Shown one piece after another: positions 24,597-37,265 of a stretch of DNA of 64,000 nt (position 1 is the stretch's first letter; each line of letters begins with the position of its first letter). Below the pieces are notes generated by a model that saw only the letters and a list, made by a program, of their open reading frames with translations, did not search any database and was not told the origin of the DNA. Position numbers and translations under genes: made by a program. Source of the DNA: Microcebus murinus (Eukaryota; Chordata; Mammalia; Primates; Cheirogaleidae); the NCBI RefSeq assembly GCF_040939455.1, contig NC_134109.1, positions 52,356,001 through 52,420,000 of the forward strand. Direction: 5' to 3'.

Positions 24597-25506
24597 GAGA
24601 AAAGGGAAAAAGCAATAAAAGGTAAAAGAAGTATAGATATTTTAAAAATAGGTTATTTTTTTAGAGCAGTTTTAGCTTCACAGCACAACTGAGAGGAAGG
24701 TACAGAGATTTCCAATAAACCCTGTATCTCCCCACAAGTGCTTAGATTCTCCACTATAAACATCCCACTTTAGAGTAGAACCTTTGTTAGAATTGATGAA
24801 CCTACATTAACACATCAGTATTATCTAAAGCCCATGGTTTATATAGGGTTCACTCTTGGGATTCTATATGTGTTTTAGCAAATGTATAATGGCATGTGTC
24901 CACCATTAAAATCACAGAAAAGAGTTTCAAAGCCCTAAAAATCCTCTACCTTCTGCTAATTCTTTCCTCTCTTCTCTCAACTCCTTGAAACTACTGATCC
25001 TTTTACCATCTCCATAGTTTTGCCTTTTTCGTAGTGTCATATAGTTGGGATTATGCAGTATGTAGTTTTTTTCAGATTGGCTTCTGTCACTTAGTAATAT
25101 GCATTTAAAGTTTCTCCATTTTTTTCATGGCTTTATGCTCATTTCTTTTTAACATTGAATAGTATTCCATTGTTTGGTTGTATCACAGTTTATTTTATCC
25201 ATTCACCCACTGAAGGACATCATGGTGCTCCCAAATTTGTTAAGTATAAATAAAGCTGCTGTCAACATTCCTGTGCAGGTTTTTGTGTGGACATGGGTTT
25301 CAACAACTTTGAGTGGATACCACAGAATGCACAGGCTGGATCATATGGAAAATACAATTTTTTAAAAAAATAAATTACCAGATTATCTTCTAAAGTGGCT
25401 GTACCATGTTACACGCTTAACAGCAATGAATAGGAGTTCCTGTTGCCCCACATCTTACCAGCATTAATGTCGTCAGTATTATAGATTTTGGCTAGTCTAA
25501 AAGGTA

Positions 25507-25551
25507 ACCTTAACACTTGTACCTCCATAATATGCTAAAATAAAAAAAAAA
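25507..25551 (+). mobile_element. 45-bp L1 3' tip insertion
   Basis: The insert reads ACCTTAACACTTGTACCTCC, then ATAATATGCTAAAATA and an A-rich tail, the plus-strand 3' terminus of the lemur-type L1. The host L1 is split between GCTAGTC and TATAGTGGTA. TAAAAGGTA is duplicated exactly at 25498-25506 and 25552-25560. Confidence 0.85.
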
Positions 25552-26042
25552 TAAAAGGTATATAGTGGTATTTCATTGTTGTTTTAATTTTCAGTTCCTT
25601 AATGAGTCATGATGTGTAGTGAGTGTCTTTTCAGATGCTTATTTGCTATCTGTATAGCTTCTTTGGTGAGGTGTCCAGGTTTGTGCACAGTTTTTATTGG
25701 GTTGTTTGTTTTCTTATTGTTGAGTTTTGAGAGTTTTTGTATTTTTTGAATAAACATCTTTTATCAGATAGGTATTCTGCCAATATTTTCCCCAAATCTG
25801 TGGCTTGCCTTTTAAAATCTCTTGACATTGTCCTTTGCTGAGCAGAAATTTTTAATTTTAATAGAAGTTCAGTTTATCAGTTGTTTTTTCATGGATCACG
25901 CCTCTGATGTTGTATCTAAAAAATCGTCTCCAAACCCAAGGTCATCTAGGTTTTCTCCTGTCTTCTAGGAGTTTTATAGTTGTGCATTCACATTTAGGTA
26001 TATGATCCATTTTAAGTTGGTTTTTGTGAAGAGTGCTAGGTC

Positions 26043-26050
26043 TGTGCCTG

Positions 26051-26113
<63 letters not shown>

Positions 26114-26181
26114 GCACAATATATATATATACATACATATATATATACAGGCACTATATATATATATATATATATATATAT
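26043..26181. repeat. Palindromic (TA)n-rich repeat
   Basis: TGTGCCTG (26043-26050) and CAGGCACA (26111-26118) are perfect inverted repeats closing a 60-bp TA core. A third CAGGCAC stands at 26148-26154, followed by another TA run to 26181. The whole lies inside the L1MB-like element. The Tyr-Ile frames over it are artefacts. Confidence 0.92.
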
Positions 26182-26495
26182 TGCATTTGGATGTATAGTT
26201 GTTCCAATGCCATTTGCTGAAGGAACTATCTTTTCTACATTGTATTGCCTTTACTAAGATAAGTTAATTATATTTATGTAGGTATATTTCTGGGCTTTCT
26301 GTTCTGTTCTGCTGATGTACATGATATTGTGTTTAATTTTAAATTTTACTTGTTCATTGCTGGTATAGAGGAAAACAATTGACTTTGGTACATTTAACTC
26401 TGTATTAGAATATAATTAAGGATAATACCTTGTAACCTTCAACCTTGCTATAATTACTTATAAATTCCAGAAGTTTTTATTGTTGTTGTTGAGGA

Positions 26496-27534
26496 GCACA
26501 ATTTGTTACCTAATAAGAATTCCAAAAGCTATCAGAAAATGGGTGGCAGAACTAAGACTATTGAAACTGAGAAAAATAGAAGCAGCTTAGATGAAAATAA
26601 AAAGGTAAATAAAAGAATTTCTTGAAATTATCATGCATTTCCAGCTACTTCTATTCAAGTAGAGATATGGTTTCTTATTCTACATTGGTTTAAAGTCCTG
26701 GTTCCAATTTTAACAGAATTTAACAATGTGTAGCACTGTTTTAATTTAATAACATATGGAATTGTGAAAGATGATGTCTGTGCCACAGTTTCCTCAAATT
26801 TGAAAGGTAGAGTTGACTAGACAATTTCAAAGATTTAAATTTCTTTTTATTCTTAAGTTATCTGACTCTAAAGTAAAAGAGAAAAGAGAAAAGAAGAGAA
26901 AGAGAAAGGGAAGAGAAAAGACTGAATCATAAATATATTCTGGGCAATACCAATTTTGAAGATACTTTTTGTTTTTACTTTTAGATCAACAACTCAATAT
27001 TCATATAATTTAAAAGCAATTGTTTTCTGGTTTCTTTTTCAAGTGTCAGAAAATCAGGGAAAATGAATGAATGAATGAATGAATTAATGTTCATCTCAAT
27101 GTAGGGAATATTTGGAAGATTATTTAGAAGATGACAATTAAAATGTGTACATGTGGTCTGTTCTGGAAAATTATTAAAATATCTTTTTATTAATTTAGGC
27201 TAATATTAGTAACTGTAGTATATAATATTGCTTATCAATATACCATTGAAAAGTTTGGAAATACATTTAAAAACTTTCACTGGGCATAGCTTATGTGTTA
27301 TATATACTAAGAACAATGGGAAGTAGAGGAAGGAGATCAGTAAAAATACAAGTAACATATGCTTCTTGCCCTGAAACAGTTTTTAATTTGGTAAATGAGA
27401 CAAATATAAGCCAAAAACACATGTAAATGAATGTGAGAATTATGTGAGATGCATTGATTAAAACTGAAATTGGAAATACCTGATCTCAAGTTCCCAAAGT
27501 AAAACACTAGAGATCCAGTGTCATATGATCACTC
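26496..27534. other. Unassigned AT-rich sequence
   Basis: No gene or named repeat. A purine-rich AGAGAAAAGAGAAAAG patch lies near 26880 and five TGAA units at 27063-27083. Confidence 0.5.
27063..27083. repeat. (TGAA)n tetranucleotide repeat
   Basis: Five units of AATG/TGAA. A similar short run sits at 30870-30888. Confidence 0.85.
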
Positions 27535-27785
27535 TTGCTTAGGAATTAAGGACATGCCTTTGAATCAGGTGAGGTTGGGTCTTGTGGTACCATTGATAAG
27601 CTGTTTTACCTTGGACAAATTACTTTATTGCTTTAATTCTCACTTTCTCATTTGGAAAATGGGAATGATAATGCTATTTGTTTCAAAAGATTAATATGAC
27701 AAGTGAGATATTAATCATATTTGTGCAGTGTCTAGCACAATGCTAGCACATACATGGTTAATATATGCTAACAATCATTTCTAAA
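27535..27785 (-). mobile_element. MIR SINE, reverse orientation
   Basis: Reverse MIR order: TGATAAGCTGTTTTACCTTG, CAAATTACTTTATTGCTTTA, TTCTCATTTGGAAAATGGGA, GTGCAGTGTCTAGCACAATG. Confidence 0.9.
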
Positions 27786-30700
27786 TAATTACATATTACT
27801 GTGTCAATGAATCTTATTTTAGTGTGTGGTGAATGCTAAAATATACTCGTGGCTCTAGAGATAGAAAAGCAGTTCCGATATTGATGGATTTTTTTTTCTT
27901 TTTTCTCTTCCATTCTTTGTTTTATATAATCATGAGGTTTCAAAACATAATGTTAATCAGTAGAGAAGATTGAGGAGTTTAATATTAATATTATAACAGT
28001 TTATTTCAAATGGCTTAATGTAAGTCTAAGATATAGTTTTAGTGGAAGAAATGAATTCATTTACTATAAAACACTATCTTTTTCATAGCTAAGTGATTTG
28101 TATATAAGTTATCTTGCTTGGAGATCTTAGAGTTGTACACTGATGCCTTTTTTCCTACCTTTCAATTAACCTTTCACATGTAGACTAGAACTCAATCATC
28201 TGGTTAGGAGTTGAGCACATTAATATCTGATTCTGCCATGGAATTTTAAAACTTGTATCAGCAATCCATAAAAGGGATATTTCCTTCCAGTTTTTTGGTG
28301 TGCATACTAAATTTGTAAAATAATATGTTTGCCATATAGTATTAAAGTGAGGTGAAAAGTAGTTATTTGTCAAACTTAACTGTAATTCGTTAGCTTTTCT
28401 TATTGATCCAATTAACTGCTTACTCTTAACCATGAGACAAGTTCCAGAGCATATGGCAACAATTGTAATTTACCCTAGCCATTTGTTGCAACTTAATACA
28501 TGTCTATTGATTTTGGTTCTTAACTGTTGTAAACACTAACAGTTTTCATCATTTAGCAGTTATAGCACCCTAGTCTGATAGTTAAATCTGAGGGAGGGAT
28601 GCTTCATTTGAGTGAGAAGCTTTTTATGCCAACATAAAAAGCATCATGACTTACTTTTACTTAAGGCTATTGGAGTTACGATAGATTAGGGAAACAGCAT
28701 GAGATTATAAAGAACAACGTGAATGCATGTATTCCTCATTTATACTCATTCAGGAATGGAAAGTATTATCTGTCATTACAAGTTATTTTAAAACTTTGAG
28801 TGTGTTATTAGTTTCAAATTTTCCATGATTACATCTTAGATATACAACAGGGAGAATATAATGATACTATTAAATGCACACTCTCTTTTCTAATATCTGT
28901 CACTTAATGAAAAGCAAAGGCTTTTAAATCATTGCACTTAGCCTGAAGTGTAATGAAATGAAGTGCTGTCTCTCGAACAGAAAGAATAATCAAAATCTAG
29001 TTACACAATTAACATTTTTGGGTTTTGCTCCACTCCATACTCTATCATTTTGACACCAATATATTTATCTCTGAGTGGACTCATATGAGAAGTTGAGTCT
29101 AGGAAAGCTGATAAACTGATGGATTTTTTTTTTCACATATCACAAAGTATAGAAGACAATGGATACAGTTTTACTGTCTATATTCTATAGTTTTATCTTT
29201 AACATCTGTTCATTTTTTCTTAGAAGACCAAGAATAACACCTTAGTGGCTTTAGTGTTTTAGTCACATAGAAATACTAGGTAGCTCTAGTTCTTGATGAT
29301 ATCTCCATACAATGCTGTTCTTGTGAGAGAGCAGGCTCTTTGCACAGGTCTGGAAAGAGGTATAATAATTCTGAAGAACATATTCTAAAACAGAATGAAG
29401 TAGAGTTTTGGCATTGTCTAGTTTGTGTGAATGTAGAGGACTGCCTCAGAAACATGTGAATAAATGCTTTTTAGACTCTGTCTCCATTCATGTAATAAAG
29501 TAAATAGTTTGAAACTCACAATTTTTGTATATGATAAAATATTTTAACAAAAAAAGGTGAGAGTTAGGCTGATTAACCAACTCTAAGTAAGTTGCATAAA
29601 ACTAAAAGACAACCACTTTTTCTTCAGTTATCTAGATTTCATTAGGGATAGCTTATGAAGATTTATTTTGTTTTTATTTGGAATATATTGTCCTATTTCT
29701 TCATTTTTGTTGACTCTCTGTATTGTTTTTTGTGCATTAAATAAGACAATTACCTCTCACAATCTTTTTAGACTCTTTCCTAAAAGAAATGGTTTATTCA
29801 TTTGTTAAATACTGAGAATGAAAGCATACTTTTAGGAAAAAAGTCCTTGAAATTTAAGAACTGACTTTAAAGCTCTTTAATAATTAAATCTACATGTGAT
29901 TTAACTAATCAACAAAGATTAGATGAATGAACAATTATAAATAAAAGGCATAAAATTATCAATAATATTTTTGTATTTCCTTTCAATCGTAGATGAGATT
30001 TGGGTTGATTTTACTTTAATTTACATATAATAAAATATTTCTTTCATTTTTCAATATTTTACTTTTAGCACTATTATAGGGATTTGTTAGCTAGATCATA
30101 TATATGTTTACTCTGCAAAATAAAATAAAGATATATATTAGTTAAATTGTATTATTTAGTTATGAGATATTTTCTCTAACAGAAGAGACAAAAAAGAGTA
30201 TTATTTTATTTAAACTTAAGTTGTTTTGTCTTATTTTTATTTTGGTGAGAGTTTGTAGGAAAAAAAAAAGCTCAGCTGTATTGATTTCTGATCACCTGTC
30301 TCTGGAAATGAAAATGTTGCAAAGTCTCTTCTTATTTCCTACTCTCTTCCCTCTTGAGTAAGTATGCTTGAGAATCAGCTTTGCTAATGAAAGACTGCTT
30401 AATTTAATAGTTGCAGAATATATCTGGGGAGATCAATTTGGCAATTGTGAAAAGTGAAACAGGATTTTACTTGTCAGGTTTAGAATTGAAAAAATTAAGA
30501 TAGCCACCTAATCAAACACATTTTAGGAGATGTGGGCATAAGGATGGACTTCCCTAAATCACCGACTAGTCAAATATTGCAGGCCTAATGTGATCCAAGC
30601 TGTAGCAGAGACATCTGGTGACTTTGCCTTTTTACATATTTTAATGCCCTTTTACTTTTTGTGTGCATCTTTTTCTGTTTTGCTTTTTTATTAGATATAA

Positions 30701-30889
30701 ACATATCAAGGAATTTTTTGGTGTCACTATTGAATCCTAGAACTGATATCTGACTTATGTCCTTTCAAACTTATGTCTGATTGTTTATGTTACATTCTTG
30801 ATGCCAAACACTGGAACTGACTCATTATAGATATTCAACTTTTATTACAATTTTTTAAATGAATGAGGAATGAATGAATGAATGAATAA
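27786..30889. other. Unassigned AT-rich sequence
   Basis: Three kilobases with no recognisable gene, RNA or repeat family apart from short TGAA units near 30870. The 82-codon minus-strand frame at 28185-28433 resembles no family known to me. Confidence 0.5.
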
Positions 30890-31216
30890 AAGGAACAGCT
30901 GCTAATTATGAACTACAGGGAGGGAAGACTTCTCAGAAGAGGTAAAACATGAGCAGAGAGTACAATATATGAAGAAGCAAGCTGTGTGGGTACATTGTGG
31001 AGTGTTAGGTAGCAGAAGTAGCAAAATCATCCAGTTACCAAGGTGAAATCTGAATGGCATGTTTGAGAAACAGCGAGAAGGCAAATAGAGCAAAGAAAAG
31101 GGTGGAAGGTGACATAAGAGAGGATGCCAGGGCCTGGATATTAGGGGCCCTTGTAGACTTTTGGAAAAATCTTTGGAATTTACTGTAGATAAAATGGGAG
31201 ACCATCAAAAGACTTT

Positions 31217-31236
31217 GCATAGCAGTGCATAGCAGT
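31217..31236. repeat. 10-bp tandem duplication at the edge of the GC-rich block
   Basis: GCATAGCAGT occurs twice head to tail (31217-31226, 31227-31236) immediately before the CpG-dense sequence. It could be a local slippage scar or part of a repair junction. Confidence 0.8.
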
Positions 31237-31450
31237 GAACCGCCCGGGCAGCTCGGGTGCCTGCCTGGCGCGCCTCTCCTGTCTCAATTCAAGGGAGAGG
31301 GGCGTGCAGTCTGCGGGGCTGTCCCGCCGCCGGCTCCGGGAGCCTGAGGGACGTAATCACATCCATGCGGGGTGGCCCCGGCCACGCGCCACAGCTCCGG
31401 GCTCCTTGCGAGGTGGAGTCCGCGGGAGTGTCCCCTGCAGGCCAAGGCTG
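31237..31450. other. CpG-dense 214-bp segment of unknown origin
   Basis: About twenty CpGs in roughly 210 bp, including GGCGCGCC and a CRE-like GACGTAATC, in a window otherwise nearly free of CpG. It interrupts the ancient repeat around it. Open frames exist on both strands simply because GC-rich DNA has few stops; none resembles a known protein. I see no poly(A) or clear target duplication. It might be a copied piece of a promoter or first exon from elsewhere; not identified. Confidence 0.6.
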
Positions 31451-31749
31451 TCCTTGTTTAAATTTCAACTTTAAAGGAACACTCTGATTATTGTGTGGAT
31501 AATCAACATATGGGGTGCAAGACGAAATACAGGGCTGCCAGTCTGGGCACGAGGTAGTCAAGACCAAAGAGGACGATAGCTTGGACAAAGGAAGGAGCAG
31601 GGAGGAGGTGTTATGAAGTGTCTTTTGATGTAGAAAAAATTTGCTGATACTATGGCACATGAAATACAGGAATCAAAGATCTCTATAGGTTTGGGGGCCT
31701 AAGCAAAGGGAAAATGATTGTGTCATATACTAAATTATAGACCTCTGAA

Positions 31750-31800
31750 GGAAGAGCAAGTTGGGTTCAAATAATAGTTCTTGCACTTACTAGCTATGTG
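31750..31800 (-). repeat. Short MIR fragment, reverse orientation
   Basis: TTGGGTTCAAATAATAGTTCTTGCACTTACTAGCTATGTGACTTTATCC is the reverse MIR core start; homology fades after 31800. Confidence 0.6.
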
Positions 31801-32039
31801 ACTTTATCCACAGTATTTCTTTTGGGTCAGTTTATGCTTTTAAAACTGACCATCCTATTATTCATATAAAGTGTTATAGTGAAGGTTAATCTTAATCTCA
31901 GTTAATAATGTATGTCTGCCAATGTCTTCCTTTTGTTCCTTCAGATCCATTTTCTAGCTTTCTCAACTCTACTCTCTACTCTGGGAGTCCCACCTCTATG
32001 AACTACACTCAGTAGAACACTCCAGAGAAGATACAGTAT
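31801..32039. other. Unassigned sequence between MIR and L2 fragments
   Basis: No clear family; it may be the decayed body of the L2 that ends at 32110. Confidence 0.4.
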
Positions 32040-32110
32040 TATTTAAATAACCTAGCACAGTGACTGACATAAAGGAGTCACTTGTTAAATATTTATTGAA
32101 TAAATAATGA
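32040..32110 (+). repeat. L2 LINE 3' end
   Basis: CCTAGCACAGTGACTGACATAAAGGAG..CTTGTTAAATATTTATTGAATAAAT follows the L2 terminus. Confidence 0.65.
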
Positions 32111-32249
32111 GCATTCTGTTACTCACCTATCATTATGATTATTGAAATTGAATAGATTTTAAAATTAAGATCTAATAATAGTAATAACAATCAATGATTG
32201 TGTTGCCCCATGTTTCAAGTTTTATGGCAATCATTTTTATGCATTATAG

Positions 32250-32432
32250 CAGGGGTCAGTAAAGTATGGCTTACGATCCATATCTGATCTGCTGCTGATT
32301 TTTATAAGTAAAGCATTTGGAACACAGCTATACTCTTTCCTTTCTTTGCATAGTGTAACTACTTTTATGCTACAACAGCAGCATTGAGTAACCATGGCCA
32401 AAACTATATAGCCCACAGAGCCTTCCCTTTAG
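32250..32432 (-). mobile_element. hAT-Charlie-type non-autonomous DNA transposon
   Basis: Starts CAGGGGTCAGTAAAGTATGG and continues TTTTTATAAGTAAAGCATTTGGAACACAG..CAACAGCAGCATTGAGTA..ATAGCCCACAGAG. This is the reverse layout of the mammalian element with TTTGTGGGCCATA..AGTTTGCCGACCCCTG. The strand call follows the conventional consensus direction. Confidence 0.72.
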
Positions 32433-32894
32433 GTGAAATTTCAAGAAGAATAAAGCTCCAGTCTCTGTGGGAGAGTGAGAGCCTAATTTCTATAAGTGCC
32501 AATTAGCAAACATGAATGGCCTGCTCACATTGACCAACCTCTCCTCTAACGTCCTTAAGGACTTTTCCATTAGCTCACTTCAATGCCTAAAAACTCTCCT
32601 GCATTTTGTTTCAGTGGTGTTGAGCTCAATCTCTCACCTCCTATTGTAATAATCTTGAACCATATTGTAGTATCTTTTGATTGTCTTCCTTATAAATTTT
32701 AACAAGTGTCTGAGGCAATTTCTGTTTGATAGTACAGAATTAAAATATGTTATACATAATAAGTTTATTGGTATTAATCATTCTAAAAACCAATGACAAT
32801 TCTTTTAATTGAGTTGACAAAATCCTGGTTGCTACAGTTACTTAGCCCAGTCTTCATATTTTCTTTTCTTTACTTGGAGTGGGCAGTAGGTGCC
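32433..32894. other. Unassigned sequence
   Basis: No gene or repeat recognised. Confidence 0.45.
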
Positions 32895-33316
32895 TGTGCT
32901 GGATAATTTATGTGTCAAGTTGAGGTGCCCAGACAGTTGGTCAAACATTATTCTGGGTGTGTCTACAAGGATGTTTCTTGATGAGATTAACATTTGAATC
33001 CATAGACTGAGTAAAGCAGATTGCTATCTCTAACATGAGTGGGCCTTCCCAATCAACTGAAGACCGGAAGAAAACAAAAAGGTTGAGTAAGAGGAAACTT
33101 TTTCTGCCTAACTACTTGCACTCACTTTGATCTTTTCTTGCCTTCAGGCTAGAACTGAAACATTGGCTGTTTTTGGGTGGTGAGCCTGCTGACCTTAGAC
33201 TGAAGCTTACACAATCAGCTCTCTTGGTTTTCAGGCTTTCAGACTTGGACTGGAACTACACCACTTTCCAGGGTCTCTAGCTTACCAACTGCAGATGTTG
33301 GGACTTCTCAACTTTC

Positions 33317-33661
<345 letters not shown>

Positions 33662-33714
33662 GGACTTCTCAACTTTCAAAATCACATGTGCCAATTCTTT
33701 ATCGTAAATGCATG

Positions 33715-33738
33715 CACACACACACACACACACACAAA
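33715..33738. repeat. (CA)n microsatellite
   Basis: About eleven CA units, followed by a short TATATATATAG stretch. Confidence 0.9.
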
Positions 33739-33830
33739 CACACGTTTGCTATATATATAGACACGTGTGTGCAACACATACATATCACATCCTGTTGGTT
33801 TCTCTTCTCTGGAGAATCCTGACTAATACA

Positions 33831-36419
33831 GCCCCATAAGTTTGGTCTTAGGTAATCTTGATGGCACAAAGCATCGTATTAACATAGTAAGAAAATTTGT
33901 AAGGGTTTGGATAAATATTAATCTTGGCTTTTATAGGTTCCTGTCAGAGAAGAGACATGAGTGACATAATTAGACAAGTCTCCTTTGTCTTCCACATTCT
34001 AGGGAAAGACTGAGTATAACATGGTGATGACTTCAGGAGGGTTTTAAAAGGAGGCAGACATGATTCTACTGTACCCAACCCTTGTATTGATCAGTTTTTC
34101 TCTTTTTCTTTAGTGATATATTATTTTCTCTTTCTCATATTGTACAACATCACCATTTCATAAAAGTTCAAGAAATAGAATGGTCACCAAGAACTACATT
34201 GAACCTGGAGTTACATACTCTTTTTGAGTTTCCCTTCCAACCTTTATTTAGTGTTTGGTTTTTGGTGCTTCTTTTAAAGTCCCTGAGCCTCTATTAGTTC
34301 AATGTGAGATCTTCACATTTTTCTGTCTCATTAAATAGCACATGTTAAATGTGTTTTTGTAAAGAACTACAGAGATATAGTTTATTGTGATATGTTGTGT
34401 TAATATTTTCAGATATTAAAAAAACTTTAATTCATTAATTAGAGATTTAATCTGCACATTAAAGTTATAGGTTTCTGGTGGTAAGGAATTATGTGGCCCA
34501 CATTAGCCTGGACCCTATGAAGAATGCTCAAGAATGGGTCCTGTAGGTCATGAAAGGCCAGAGGCCCAAGATCCAACTATAAGTAGAAAGCTGGGACATT
34601 GCACAAAGGCTGTCTGCACCCCGTGTTCCAATTTGGCTTTCATAAACTGGAATGTATCCTTTGTTATCCAATATCTGTAATGTAAAAAATATGTAGCCAG
34701 AGTCCATAAACACCTTTAAGGTATTATAAAATTGTCAAATTTTGTAGTTCTCAGTAGTTCCCTTTAGTTACTCTTTGATTGCTAAAGGTAATTAGAATGA
34801 GAATCAGAATGGTGAAATTTAAACATTTTATTTTCATGGACATTCAATATCTTTGTGTCAATGTAGTTTTACAAAATATGTAGTTTCCAGTTTAATGTCT
34901 GACCATAATAATTTCAGAGATTTAAAATAATTTCAGACAAAAATAATTTCTGTGTATAATTTCCTCATTTTTAAAATTATATTTTTAAAAAATCTAAACT
35001 ATATTGCCTCCACAGAATGCTCTAACTAAATCACACCTGTATCTACCAAGGTGCAGGGTTAGTTAACTTAAAATTGACATCATTCATTGAAGGGATAAAG
35101 TATATAATACACCATAGTTCTCTGCTATTTTTTGAGAGTCATTTCTTTCTCACTGTGTCTAAGGGAATATTTCCTTTACTTCTATTCAATAGATAACAGA
35201 GGATTCAAACCACATGCATCTGTGAAGGAGGCATTATCGGGGATGAAGCTGCAAATGTTGGGTCCTTTTTAACCTGGAGACAAAAATAATCATGTCAGTC
35301 TAAGCTTAGATGAGTGAAGGGAAGGTAACAGAAAATATTCACATCATTTATAGACTCTTAAGAGTCACCTCTCAATTTTCCACTCTAGCCCTGATAACCA
35401 ACTGAAAATATGTAGAAATCGAAGAGCAAGAATCCAATTAACTTTCCTGCTGAATTATGGTAACAGTTTTTAAATAAATGATGGTGATGATATAAAAAGT
35501 TAATGAATGTTGCTGAGAGAGTCACTTGACTCTGGCCCAAATGGTTGCAAAATTCTCCATGACCTACATTTTATATAGAAAACTATTAATAAATGAAAGG
35601 GAGGTTAATGTAAAAAGTTACATTCATTTTGTTGCCTCCTTAATGTCTCCTGCATTAAATTAAGCTATAAATTACAAAGTTAGATTTACCTCTTCAGTCT
35701 TACTACCCTAATTCAGTATTTTCCCTGTTAAAAAGTAGAAAATATTTTGAGCTCTAAAGGATATTGGTATTTCCACCACTTTTGTTCTAAAAAAGTTCTA
35801 CTTTAATTATACAATTACGATTGAGACATATGACATTACCTGAGAATTAATATAGGTTAGAAAGCACTAATGCCTTAAGCCAAGCCGAAAGCTACTAATT
35901 GTTTAGTAATACACAAAGTGTTAAATCATTATTGCATTTCTGAGATAAAATAAAAAGTAAATAATATGGTGCAAAGACTTTAATTTTTTTGTCTTCTTAT
36001 TAATTACTTCAAACAAAGTAGATATTTTATGATTAAGGAAAAAACTTATTTTTCTAAAGTATCCTTTTTTATATCTATTCTCATTGTGGTTTTCTTTTTT
36101 ATTCTTCAATTCAATTAAATATATATTTATGTATCTACTAAAAGAAAAAATACTGTCCTAAGCATCAAGGGGAATGCCAATATTGTGAAGAAACTCTATT
36201 TTTGTCCTCCACAGGCACATGGATTTGTGAGGAACCATGCAGTTAAGTGAAGCACAAAGCTAACCGAAATTAATGCTGTTTGAGAGTTATGAAATGCAAA
36301 AGAAGAAAGGTAGCCATACTTTAACCACATGTGAAGGAATCCATAAAGGCATCTGGAAAAAGGGTTAGAGTAGACATAGAAGTTTTCCCTGCTCTTTACA
36401 TCAATTAGGGTAGAATTCT
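33831..36419. other. Unassigned AT-rich sequence
   Basis: 2.6 kb with no recognisable gene or repeat family. The segment at 35921-36109 is simply A/T-rich. Confidence 0.5.
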
Positions 36420-36720
36420 TCTGTAGGTTGCAGAAACCTCTATTTTAAGGTCTTAAATAAGTATGACATTTAATTTTCTTGCATGAGAGTAGTCTGAAAG
36501 TGGATATTTTAGGGCCAGTATAACAATCCACTACTTCCATGAAGGAACCAAGTGCTTTCTGTCTTTAAGCTCTGTCATCCTTAGTGACAGCAGCTCTACT
36601 ACAGATGTAACACATATTCCAGGCAGTTAAGAAGGAAAGAAAGAGATGATTCGACACTCATGTACTTCTACTTATGGCTTATCAGAAAATGCTGTCATAC
36701 TGCCCAAGTTAGCAGCACAG
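36420..36720. repeat. Possible ancient interspersed repeat
   Basis: CTCTGTCATCCTTAGTGACAGCAG..ACATATTCCAGGCAGTTAAGAAGGAAAG has the layout of an old mammalian repeat (CTCTGCCATCCCTAG...CATTCCAGGCAGCAGGAAGGA). Low identity; family not assigned. Confidence 0.35.
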
Positions 36721-36839
36721 GTAAACCTAGTATTTTTGTCTTCCAGCTATTGGTGTAGGTAAGAAAAAGAGAAAGGGATTAGAATGTGTATTGAGCGAAC
36801 CAATTACAATAGCTGCAACAATTCAAATCTTTGACTACT

Positions 36840-37265
36840 AGAAGCACTCAGAATGGTATCTCCTTTTCTACATGTGGATGACATACTACATATCTGGGAA
36901 ACTCAAAAGAAATCATGGAAAAACTACCAAAAATTTTATAATAAAAATCAATGTAAAATGGACCGTAGTCTTAAGTGTCAGAGCTAAAGCCATAACATTT
37001 TTCAGGAAAAAGTAGTAGGAGAAAATAATTGAGGCTTAAGGGTATGCAGAAATTAACTGAATGAGAACAAAAAAAAAGTATAAATTATAAAAGAAAAGAA
37101 AATGATACATTAAAATATATCAAAATAGGAAACTCTCTTTTTTAAAAGATGTCATTAAGGAAATAAAGACAAACCATGTAATGGGAGAAGATTTTTGCAA
37201 TGCATATATCTCACAAAGAATGTTTAAACAGAATATATGAAGAGCTTTTATAACTCAATAATAGC
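36840..37265 (+). mobile_element. Old L1 ORF2 fragment
   Basis: ATGGGAGAAGATTTTTGCAATGCATATATCTCACAAAG..ATATATGAAGAGCTTTTATAACTCAATAATAG matches the L1 ORF2 part encoding the WEKIFANYIS-like region, in plus orientation and full of stops. Confidence 0.7.

Larger units (their letters stand above)
24645..26495 (-). mobile_element. L1MB-like LINE, 3' UTR and ORF2 C-terminal part
   Basis: Minus-strand L1 with TTAGAGCAGTTTTAGCTTCACA at the 3' UTR start, ATAGTATTCCATTGTTTGGT, TTCTAAAGTGGCTGTACCAT, GGTCATCTAGGTTTTCTCCT, and GATAATACCTTGTAACCTTC near its ORF2 end. It holds a 45-bp L1 insertion (25507-25551) and a large AT palindrome (26043-26181). It belongs to the same family as 41645-43085. Confidence 0.9.
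30890..31680 (+). repeat. Ancient mammalian interspersed repeat (family not named)
   Basis: The order GGGAGGGAAGACTTCTCAGA, GAGCAGAGAG, GGGGCCCTTGTAGAC, ATAAAATGGGAGACCATC and AGGAACACTCTGATTATTGT matches a widespread old repeat that I recognise by layout but cannot name safely. A GC-rich block at 31237-31450 interrupts it. Confidence 0.55.

Noticed and set aside
24310..24615. Minus-strand frame with Leu-Pro-Pro-Ser and Ser-Leu repeats
   Set aside because: It is a translation of the GGGA/GA purine tract.
25942..26257. Tyr-Ile-rich frames on both strands
   Set aside because: They are translations of the (TA)n palindrome.
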